NCBI RefSeq assembly: GCF_014836545.1
Contig: NZ_JACSQS010000014.1
Coordinates: 1 to 60,393, forward strand
DNA from: Stenotrophomonas lacuserhaii
GTDB lineage: Bacteria > Pseudomonadota > Gammaproteobacteria > Xanthomonadales > Xanthomonadaceae
Direction of reading: 5' to 3'
DNA length: 60,393 bases
Below, one piece after another: positions 38,587-45,979 of the stretch. Below the pieces are notes generated by a model. It was not told the origin of the DNA, ran no database searches, and worked only from the letters and a program-made list of their open reading frames with translations. How positions within the stretch are numbered: position 1 is the first letter of the stretch; the number at the start of each line of letters is the position of its first letter. A program made the position numbers and the translations under genes.

Positions 38587-41049
38587 GTGAACGTGACCTT
38601 CCGACGTTGTTTTCCCCTGCGTGCCTTTACGCCCATCGCCTCGCTGGCGTGCGTGATCGCGTTGTCTGCCGCGCCCGCCCTGCAGGCCGCGCCGGCCGCG
38701 CTGGAGCGCGAAGTGAACACCTTCATCGGCAGCAAGGATGATGGCAACACCTTCCCGGGCGCCTCGGCGCCATTCGGCCTGATCCAGGTCAGCCCGATCG
38801 GCAGTCATTACGCCGGCTGGCGCTACGACGACGAAAAAATCCGCGGCTTCGGCCATTCGTTCCTGTCCGGTGCGGGCTGCTGGGAGCAGGGCGGTCAGGT
38901 CTCGGTGCTGCCGGTCACCGGCACCATCGGGGCAGGCGGCGATTTCGATACGTCCAACCCCAAGGCGTTCGACCACAAGGCCTATGCGTCCACCTATGAG
39001 CATGCCGGTGAAGTCGGCCAGGCCGGCTACTATCGCGTCCGCTTGACTGGCTACGGCGGCATCGATGCCGAAGCCACCGCGCGTACCCGCGCCGCCGCCG
39101 AACGCTACACCTTCGCCGCCGGACAGAAAGAAGGCCACGTGCTGGTGAATGTCGGCCAGGCCAACGAGCGCCATGCGGTGATCGGCAGCGTGGTCGACGT
39201 GGTCGGCGACCGCGTGGTGGAAGGCAAGCTGGTCACCAAGAGTTTCTGCGGTGGCCATCAGTACACGACGTGGTTCCGGATCGAGTTCGACCGTCCGTTC
39301 ACCGCACACGGGGTGTGGGGCGAAGAGCGCGGCCTGCCCGGCGCGCGCCACAGCATGGAGGGTGAGGCCAAGCCGAATGGTGCCTGGCTGACCTTCGACA
39401 TGGCGCAGGGCCGCGCCGTCACCGCGGTCAGTGCGATCTCGCACGTGGATGCCGAAGGTGCGCGCACCAACCTGCGCAGCGATGGCATGCAGGGCGGCAA
39501 GCTGCTCGGTTTCGATGGCATGCGCCGCCTGGCGCAGGACGCCTGGCGCGAAGAACTGTCCACGGTGAAGCTCGACGGGGGCAGCAAGGACGACCGCACG
39601 GTGCTGTATACCGCCCTGTACCACGCGCTCCTGCAACCGTTGACGGGCAGCGATGCCGACGGCCGCTATCGTGGCTACGACGATGCGATCCACCGCGCCG
39701 ACGGCTGGACGTACTACGAGTATTTCTCGCTGTGGGACACCTATCGCGCGCAGAACCAGTGGCTGGCGCTGACCCGCCCGCAGGTGGCGCGTGACATCGG
39801 CCGCACGCTGCTGGCCATCGATGCACAGGGGGGATGGCTGCCGCGCTGGGGCTATGCCAACTTCGAAACCAACATCATGACCGGCGATCCGGTCACGCCG
39901 TTCATGGCCGACCTGTGGCGCTTCGGCGCGCTGGAAGGCCGCGAGCAGGAAGCCTGGTCGGCGCTGCGCCGCAATGCGTTCGACGTGCCGCCGTTGAACT
40001 CCCGCGCGGCCGGTCGCTCGGGCAACCCGTCCTACCTGGACAAGGGTTACGTGGTGTATGACCGCGCGTTCCCATCCAAGGGCATGGACGTGGACCCGCA
40101 CCATGGCGGTTCGGCGACGCTTGAATACGCCTTGGCCGATTGTGCGCTGGCGCAGATGGCCGATGGCCTGGGCCATGCCGCCGACGCGGCGACCCTGCGT
40201 GCCCGTGGGCGTAACTGGCGCAACGTGTGGGATATGTCGGTCCGCGATGACGAGACCGGATTCACCGGCTTCCCGCGTCCGCGCACCGACGGTGGCCAGT
40301 GGTATGCGCCGTCCGACGGCCACTACAGCCCGCGCTCGCACCATGGCTTCCATGAAGGCACCGCCTGGCAGTACCAGTGGCTGGCGCAGCAGGACGTCCC
40401 GGGCCTGGTGGAAGCGATGCATGGCCGCGAGCAGGCCGGCAAGCGCCTGGATGCGTTCTTCGCGATGGATGCGCTGCTGGCCGATCCGCTGCAGGCCGCG
40501 CGCAAGGAATGGGTGGTGGGCCCTTACAGCTATTACAACCAGTACCGCTACAACCCCAACAACGAACCGGACCTGCATGCGCCGTGGATGTACACGCTGA
40601 TCGGCCAGCCGTGGAAGACCGCCACCGTGGTCCGCGCAGCGCAGCAGTTGTTCACCAACGCCCCGAACGGCGTGACTGGCAACGATGACCTGGGCACGAT
40701 GTCGGCCTGGTACCTGTTCAGTGCGCTGGGCCTTTATCCGGCGGTGCCCGGCAGTGGTGAGTTCCTGCTGCACGCGCCGCGCTTTGCCAAGGTGGATGTG
40801 GCGCTGGGCAACGGTCGCACGCTGAAACTGCGTGCCCCCGGCGCGGACGGTCGCACGCTGCAGTACGTGCAGGGCGTGCAGGTGGATGGCGCCGCGCAGT
40901 CCGCGGTGTGGCTGGACTGGGAAGCGCTGCGCGCTGGCCCCACCCTGCAGTGGTCGCTCGGCACGCAGGCGCCGGAACAGGGCTGGGGCACGGCGGTCAA
41001 TGACCTGCCGGTCTCGTTCTGCGCCGCACCCGGCAGCGTCCTGAAGTGA
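38587..41049 (+). CDS. GH92 family alpha-mannosidase
   Basis: GH92 enzymes are calcium-dependent exo-acting alpha-mannosidases, mostly alpha-1,2, active on high-mannose N-glycans. The 820-residue precursor has a signal peptide ending PALQA, then the family segments EVNTFIGSKDDGNTFPGASAPFGLIQVSP, HYAGWRY, ALTRPQVARDIG, GYANFETNIMTGDPVTPF and GNDDLGTMSAWYLFSALGLYP. The start is a GTG preceded by AAGGAG. It is probably periplasmic or surface exposed and first in its transcription unit, 94 nt before the LacI regulator. Confidence 0.95.
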   Translation: MNVTFRRCFPLRAFTPIASLACVIALSAAPALQAAPAALEREVNTFIGSKDDGNTFPGASAPFGLIQVSPIGSHYAGWRYDDEKIRGFGHSFLSGAGCWEQGGQVSVLPVTGTIGAGGDFDTSNPKAFDHKAYASTYEHAGEVGQAGYYRVRLTGYGGIDAEATARTRAAAERYTFAAGQKEGHVLVNVGQANERHAVIGSVVDVVGDRVVEGKLVTKSFCGGHQYTTWFRIEFDRPFTAHGVWGEERGLPGARHSMEGEAKPNGAWLTFDMAQGRAVTAVSAISHVDAEGARTNLRSDGMQGGKLLGFDGMRRLAQDAWREELSTVKLDGGSKDDRTVLYTALYHALLQPLTGSDADGRYRGYDDAIHRADGWTYYEYFSLWDTYRAQNQWLALTRPQVARDIGRTLLAIDAQGGWLPRWGYANFETNIMTGDPVTPFMADLWRFGALEGREQEAWSALRRNAFDVPPLNSRAAGRSGNPSYLDKGYVVYDRAFPSKGMDVDPHHGGSATLEYALADCALAQMADGLGHAADAATLRARGRNWRNVWDMSVRDDETGFTGFPRPRTDGGQWYAPSDGHYSPRSHHGFHEGTAWQYQWLAQQDVPGLVEAMHGREQAGKRLDAFFAMDALLADPLQAARKEWVVGPYSYYNQYRYNPNNEPDLHAPWMYTLIGQPWKTATVVRAAQQLFTNAPNGVTGNDDLGTMSAWYLFSALGLYPAVPGSGEFLLHAPRFAKVDVALGNGRTLKLRAPGADGRTLQYVQGVQVDGAAQSAVWLDWEALRAGPTLQWSLGTQAPEQGWGTAVNDLPVSFCAAPGSVLK

Positions 41050-41143
41050 GGCATTCGGCCGCCCGTGCTGCGCATGACCGTGCACGCGCGGCTGGGGCCG
41101 TTATGATTCAGGTACCTATCCAGAGCTCAGGGTCCATTCCAGG

Positions 41144-42199
41144 ATGAATGACGCCACCGGCAGCAAGGGGCCGCGCAAAAGCGGCGACCGCGCGGTCACC
41201 GTGACCGACATCGCACGCGCGATCGGCGTGTCACGGGCGACCGTGTCGCTGGTGCTGCGTGGCAGCCCGCTGGTGAACGTGGACACGCGCGCCAAGGTGG
41301 AGGCCGAACTGCGCCGCCAGCGCTATGTGTACAACCGCGCGGCGGCCAACCTGCGCCGGCGCACATCCTCCAGCGTGGCGCTGGTGATCAACGACCTGTC
41401 CAACCCGTTCTTCGCCGAGTTCGCCGCCGGCGTCGACGAAGCACTGGGCGACCAGGGCTACGTGACCCTGCTCGGCAGCACCGGCGAATCACCACAGCGC
41501 CAGCAGGCGGTGCTGGGCACGCTGATGGAGCACACCCCGGCCGGATTGATCCTGTCACCGGCCGAAGGCAGCGATACCGCGCAGGTGCGCCAGGCGCTGG
41601 GGCCTACCGCCAACGTGCTGTTGTTCAACCGTGCACTGGCCGGCGCTGACTGGGATTTCCTTGCACTGGACAACCAGCAGGGAGCCTATCTGGCGACCCG
41701 CCACCTGATCGAACGCGGTCACCGCGAAATCGCTTTCTTCGGTGGCCACGCCGATTCCAGTTCCTGCGAACAACGCCGTGCCGGCTACCAGCAGGCACTG
41801 GGCGAGGCCGGCCTGTCGGCCACGCCGCAGTGGCTGATCGAATCGGCGCCGAACCGCCTGGAAGCCGCGCGCCGGGTCGACGAACTGTTCGTCGGTGGTG
41901 GGCGGCCCAGTGCCGCGGTCTGCTACAACGATACCGTCGCGCTGGGGCTGATGCTGGGCCTGACCTCGCGCGGGATCCGTCCCGGCGGCGATTTCGCCGT
42001 CACCGGTTTCGATGACATTCCCGAGGCGGCCGTCGCCGTGCCGCCGTTGACAACCCTCACAGTTGATCCGCGGGCGCGCGGACGCCAGGCCGCCGAGCTG
42101 CTGCTGCAGCGTGTGCAGACCCCGGATGCGCCACCGCAGCGTACCGTTGCCCCCGTGCAGCTGCGCATACGCGAAAGCAGCGCCGCCCGCCCGAACTGA
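41144..42199 (+). CDS. LacI-family transcriptional regulator
   Basis: The 351-residue protein has an N-terminal HTH (VTVTDIARAIGVSRATVSLVLRG) with hinge helix NRAAANLRRR and a periplasmic-binding-like sugar domain (VALVINDLSNPFFAEFAAGV ... VTGFDDIPEAA). A TATGAT -10-like element lies at 41103-41108. Its place among GH92, transporter and kinase genes points to control by mannose or a mannose-containing sugar. Candidate operators are the TGNAANCGNTTNCA site at 38401 and the ATCGAT palindromes. Confidence 0.95.
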   Translation: MNDATGSKGPRKSGDRAVTVTDIARAIGVSRATVSLVLRGSPLVNVDTRAKVEAELRRQRYVYNRAAANLRRRTSSSVALVINDLSNPFFAEFAAGVDEALGDQGYVTLLGSTGESPQRQQAVLGTLMEHTPAGLILSPAEGSDTAQVRQALGPTANVLLFNRALAGADWDFLALDNQQGAYLATRHLIERGHREIAFFGGHADSSSCEQRRAGYQQALGEAGLSATPQWLIESAPNRLEAARRVDELFVGGGRPSAAVCYNDTVALGLMLGLTSRGIRPGGDFAVTGFDDIPEAAVAVPPLTTLTVDPRARGRQAAELLLQRVQTPDAPPQRTVAPVQLRIRESSAARPN

Positions 42200-42244
42200 T
42201 TCCCCTTCCTCATTCAACCTACGCGCACCGAGGCGCGAACCCGC

Positions 42245-43561
42245 ATGCCGATTTCATCAACGCCCCGTTTGAACACCACGCCCGGGCAAGGCGCACCACC
42301 GGTCAACACCCGCATGGCGCTGGGCGTGGCCACCACCATCTTCTTCATGTGGGGCTTCCTGACCTGCCTCAACGACATCCTCATTCCGCACCTGAAGGCG
42401 GTGTTCGAACTGAATTACGCGCGCGCGATGCTGGTGCAGTTCACCTTCTTCGGCGCCTATTTCCTGATGTCCCTGCCGGCCGGTCGGCTGGTGGCCCACC
42501 TGGGGTACAAGAAGGGCATCGTGGCCGGCCTGCTGATCGCCGGCGTCGGCGCGCTGGGCTTCTGGCCCGCCGCCGAGCTTCGTGAGTACAGCGCCTTCCT
42601 GGGCGCGCTGTTCGTCCTGGCCACCGGCATCACCGTGCTGCAGGTGGCCGCCAACCCGTACGTGGCGCTGCTGGGTCCGGTGGAAACCAGTTCCAGCCGC
42701 TTGACCCTCGCCCAGGCACTGAACTCGCTGGGTACGGCGATCGCGCCGATCTTCGGCGGACTGTTGATCCTCGGCAACACGGTCAAGAGTGCCGATGAGA
42801 TCAACGCGCTGTCGGTGGCCGAACAGGCCGCTTACCGTGCAGCCGAGGCGCAGTCGGTGCAGGGCCCCTACATCGGCCTGGCGATCGCTCTGGCGCTGCT
42901 GGCGCTGTTCGTTTACCTGTTCCGCCTGCCGACGCTGAGCGAGAGCACCGAGAAGGTCGATGATGGCCCGCAGCAGAGCTACGGCGCGGCCCTGCGCCAC
43001 CGCCACCTGCTGTTTGCGGTGCTGGGCATCTTCTTCTACGTGGGTGCCGAAGTCTCCATCGGCAGCTTCCTGGTCAACTACCTGTCGATGCCCAACATCG
43101 GTGGCTTCACCGAACAGCAGGCCACGCATTACGTGTCCGCCTACTGGACGATGGCGATGATCGGCCGCTTCGCCGGTTCGGCGCTGCTGACCCGCTATTC
43201 GCCGCGGCACATGCTGGCCCTGTTCGCCGGCATCAACGTCGTGCTGCTGGGTGCCACGATGGCCAGTTCGGGCCAGGTCGCGCTGTACTCGGTTGTGGCC
43301 ATCGGCCTGTTCAATTCCATCATGTTCCCGACCATCTTCGCGCTCGGCATCGAACGCCTGGGCCCCCTGACCAACAAGGCCTCCAGCCTGTTGATCATGG
43401 CCATCGTCGGTGGCGCGCTGGTGCCGTACCTGCAGGGCGTGCTGGCCGACCACATCGGTCTGCAGCCGAGCTTCATCCTGCCGCTGCTGTGCTATGGCTA
43501 CGTCATCTTCTTCGGTCTGGTGGGCGCCCGCCTGCCGGCTGCCACGACCCGCGGAGGCTGA
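42245..43561 (+). CDS. Sugar MFS transporter (FucP/GluP-like)
   Basis: The 438-residue permease has about 12 membrane segments. The opening FFMWGFLTCLNDILIPHLKAVFELNYARAMLVQFTFFGAYF is the signature of the FucP/glucose-galactose transporter group, followed by LPAGRLVAHLGYKKGI and LQVAANPYVALLG. These proton symporters import free hexoses. In this operon it probably brings mannose into the cytoplasm. Its TGA overlaps the ATG of the PfkB kinase (TGATG). Confidence 0.93.
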   Translation: MPISSTPRLNTTPGQGAPPVNTRMALGVATTIFFMWGFLTCLNDILIPHLKAVFELNYARAMLVQFTFFGAYFLMSLPAGRLVAHLGYKKGIVAGLLIAGVGALGFWPAAELREYSAFLGALFVLATGITVLQVAANPYVALLGPVETSSSRLTLAQALNSLGTAIAPIFGGLLILGNTVKSADEINALSVAEQAAYRAAEAQSVQGPYIGLAIALALLALFVYLFRLPTLSESTEKVDDGPQQSYGAALRHRHLLFAVLGIFFYVGAEVSIGSFLVNYLSMPNIGGFTEQQATHYVSAYWTMAMIGRFAGSALLTRYSPRHMLALFAGINVVLLGATMASSGQVALYSVVAIGLFNSIMFPTIFALGIERLGPLTNKASSLLIMAIVGGALVPYLQGVLADHIGLQPSFILPLLCYGYVIFFGLVGARLPAATTRGG

Positions 43562-44562
43562 TGCAGATGGGCACCATTGTCTGCTTCGGCGAGATTTTGA
43601 TCGATCTATTAGCGCAGCCACCGGCCTCGCCGACCGACCCGCGCGCGTTCCTGCAGTACGCCGGTGGCGCGCCAGCCAACGTCGCGGTGGCCGCCGCGCG
43701 GCTGGGCGTGGATACACAGTTCGTGGGCATGCTGGGACGGGACATGTTCGGCGATTTCCTCGCCGACAGCCTGCAGCAGCACGGCGTGGGCATCGACTAC
43801 ATCGCGCGTACCGATGCGGCCAAGACGGCGCTGGCATTCGTCGCGCTGGATCCGCATGGCGAGCGCAGTTTCAGCTTCTACCGGCCGCCGGCGGCCGACC
43901 TGCTGTTCCGCGCCGAGCATTTCCAGGCAGCCTGCTTTGCGCAGGCACGCTGCTTCCACGTCTGTTCCAACAGCCTGACCGAAGCGGCCATCGCGCAGGC
44001 GACGTTCGAGGGCATGCAGCGTGCGCGCGCGGCCGGTGCCCTGGTCAGCCTGGACCTCAACCTGCGCCCGGCCCTGTGGCCGGCCGATGCTGATCCGCTG
44101 CCGACGCTGTGGCAGGCGCTGGCGCTGGCCGACGTGGTCAAGCTGTCGCGCGAAGAGCTGGATTTCCTTGCCGCACCGCTGGGCGACGAGGGCGCCGCGC
44201 AGGTCCTGCAACGGCTGTTTGCCGCGCAGGCGCGCTGGGTGGTGGTCACCGATGGCGCCGCCGCACTGCGCTGGTACACGCGCAGCGCGCAGGGCCAGGC
44301 CACCAGCTTCCGTGTCGCCACCGTGGACAGCACCGCTGCCGGCGATGCCTTTGTCGGCGGCCTGCTGACCGCGCTGATCGAGCGCGGCGTGGATGCCGCC
44401 AACCTGCCGGCGTTCTGCAGCGATGAAGCCGCCATGCGCGAGGTGCTTCGCTTCGGCGCTGCGGTGGGTGCGCTGGCGGTGACCCGCAAGGGCGCATTCG
44501 CGGCCATGCCCTCGCGCGATGAAGTCAACGAACTGCTGCTGCAAACCGAGGAATCGCACTGA
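43561..44562 (+). CDS. PfkB-family carbohydrate kinase (fructokinase-like)
   Basis: The 333-residue ribokinase-fold enzyme starts MQMGTIVCFGEILIDLL and has the PfkB motif 1 (GGAPANVAVAAARLG, residues about 38-52) and motif 2 (DSTAAGDAFVGGLL, with the anionic hole GAGD-type AAGD and catalytic Asp). It resembles bacterial fructokinases. With the isomerase gene next door it would phosphorylate fructose made from mannose. Codons 12-17 include CTA and TTA, rare in this window, within an ATCGAT palindrome. It overlaps both neighbours by 1 nt. Confidence 0.92.
   Translation: MQMGTIVCFGEILIDLLAQPPASPTDPRAFLQYAGGAPANVAVAAARLGVDTQFVGMLGRDMFGDFLADSLQQHGVGIDYIARTDAAKTALAFVALDPHGERSFSFYRPPAADLLFRAEHFQAACFAQARCFHVCSNSLTEAAIAQATFEGMQRARAAGALVSLDLNLRPALWPADADPLPTLWQALALADVVKLSREELDFLAAPLGDEGAAQVLQRLFAAQARWVVVTDGAAALRWYTRSAQGQATSFRVATVDSTAAGDAFVGGLLTALIERGVDAANLPAFCSDEAAMREVLRFGAAVGALAVTRKGAFAAMPSRDEVNELLLQTEESH
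43596..43609. promoter_or_regulatory. ATCGAT-centred palindrome inside the PfkB gene, copy D
   Basis: TTTGATCGATCTAT repeats the 8-mer ATCGATCT of copies A-C, 36 bases into the coding region. It is encoded with unusual leucine codons, which suggests the DNA sequence itself is kept. Confidence 0.4.
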
Positions 44563-45770
44563 TGACCCAGACTCCGGACTTCCGTTCGCCGGCTTTCCTG
44601 CGCGGCCACATCGCCCACACGATGGCGTTCTACCATCCGCGTTGCATCGATCCGAAGGGTGGCTTCTTCCATTACTTCCGTGACGACGGCAGCGTCTACG
44701 ATGCAGGGCATCGCCATCTGGTGAGCAGCACGCGTTTCGTCTTCGACTACGCCATGGCCTACCGCGAGTTCGGTGATGCCGCTTACCTGGACGGGGTCAA
44801 GCATGGCGTGCGCTACCTGCGCGAGGTGCATCGCAACCCGGCTACCGGCGGCTATGCCTGGACGCTGCGCGATGGCGTGGTGGAAGACGATACCAACCAC
44901 TGCTACGGCGTCGCCTTCGTGCTGCTGGCGTACAGCTGCGCGCTGAAGGCCGGCATCGAAGAAGCGCGTGGCTGGATGGAGGAGACCTGGCAGCTGCTGG
45001 AAACGCGGTTCTACGAGCCGGCGCACGGTCTGTACCGTGACGAAGCCGACGCGCAGTGGAACTTCAGCGGTTACCGTGGGCAGAACGCCAACATGCACAT
45101 GTGCGAGGCGATGCTGGCCGCGTTCGAGAGCAGTGGCGAGCAGCGCTACCTGGATCGCGCGCTGCAGCTGGCCGACATCATGACCCGGCGCCAGGCCGCC
45201 AAGGCAGACGGGCTGGTGTGGGAGCACTACGACAGCGAGTGGAACATCGACTGGAAATACAACCTGGATGATCCCAAGCACCTGTTCCGTCCGTGGGGCT
45301 TCCAGCCCGGTCACCAGACCGAGTGGGCCAAGCTGTTGCTGATCCTGGATCGCCATGTGCAGGCGGACTGGCTGGTGCCGACGGCGCGCCATCTGTTCGA
45401 CGTAGCGGTGGAACGCAGCTGGGACAACGAGCGCGGTGGGCTGTATTACGGCTTCGCGCCGGATGGCAGCGTCTGCGACGACGACAAGTATTTCTGGGTG
45501 CAGGCGGAGTCGCTGGCGACCGCGGCGGTGTTGGCACAGCGCACGGGTGATGCGGTGTACTGGGAGTGGTACGACCGTTTGTGGGCCTATGCGTGGGAGC
45601 ACTTCGTGGACCATGAGTACGGTGCGTGGTACCGCATCCTGGATGCGGACAACCGCAAGTACAGCGATGAGAAGAGCCCGGCCGGGAAGGTGGATTACCA
45701 CACGATGGGCGCGTGCCATGAGGTGTTGAACGTGGTGCGTTCCGGAGCCAGAGCTGCGGCGCCTGTTTGA
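44562..45770 (+). CDS. AGE-family epimerase/isomerase (mannose isomerase-like)
   Basis: The 402-residue alpha/alpha-barrel enzyme has family segments DGSVYDAGHRHLVSSTRFVFDYA, YRGQNANMHMCEAMLAAFE, FRPWGFQPGHQTEWAKLLL and KSPAGKVDYHTMGACHEVLN, with the conserved histidines of AGE/YihS enzymes. The group includes N-acylglucosamine 2-epimerase, mannose isomerase and cellobiose epimerase. The absence of an N-acetyl-sugar pathway here and the fructokinase next to it favour conversion of mannose to fructose in the cytoplasm. Its ATG overlaps the kinase TGA. Confidence 0.9.
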   Translation: MTQTPDFRSPAFLRGHIAHTMAFYHPRCIDPKGGFFHYFRDDGSVYDAGHRHLVSSTRFVFDYAMAYREFGDAAYLDGVKHGVRYLREVHRNPATGGYAWTLRDGVVEDDTNHCYGVAFVLLAYSCALKAGIEEARGWMEETWQLLETRFYEPAHGLYRDEADAQWNFSGYRGQNANMHMCEAMLAAFESSGEQRYLDRALQLADIMTRRQAAKADGLVWEHYDSEWNIDWKYNLDDPKHLFRPWGFQPGHQTEWAKLLLILDRHVQADWLVPTARHLFDVAVERSWDNERGGLYYGFAPDGSVCDDDKYFWVQAESLATAAVLAQRTGDAVYWEWYDRLWAYAWEHFVDHEYGAWYRILDADNRKYSDEKSPAGKVDYHTMGACHEVLNVVRSGARAAAPV

Positions 45771-45779
45771 TTTCGGGTA

Positions 45780-45886
45780 GCGGCGGCGGGGAGGCCTGCG
45801 CAGGACACGCCGCAAGTACGTCCCTGTAGGCTCGTTTCCGCCCGTCCGGGGCTCCAACGGTCCTGCGCAGGCCTCCCCGCCGCCGC
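45780..45886. repeat. 27-bp perfect inverted repeat with conserved ACGCCG...CTGTAGGCTCG loop
   Basis: The arms 45780-45806 and 45860-45886 are perfectly complementary, with a 53-nt loop containing ACACGCCG and TCCCTGTAGGCTCG. A related loop without its right arm occurs at 60282-60317, so this is a dispersed repeat family distinct from the GTAG REPs. It lies between the AGE and GH2 genes and would form a very stable RNA hairpin. Confidence 0.8.
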
Positions 45887-45979
45887 CCAGCCGGGGTCCC
45901 GCGTGCGCGGCGGGTTCAGAGCCAGACACGTTCGGTGCGGGGCTTTCGAGGCGGGATCATTGTTGCGACGGGGGTTGGG

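Noticed and set aside
38170..41085. A 971-codon antisense frame over the GH92 gene
   Set aside because: There are no domains, and its composition is typical of antisense frames in high-GC genes; the plus strand encodes a clear GH92 enzyme.
43561..44562. Assigning the PfkB kinase as the missing tagatose-6-phosphate kinase of the Aga-like locus
   Set aside because: It is embedded by 1-nt overlaps between the sugar MFS and AGE genes of the mannoside operon, which explains it better as a fructokinase.
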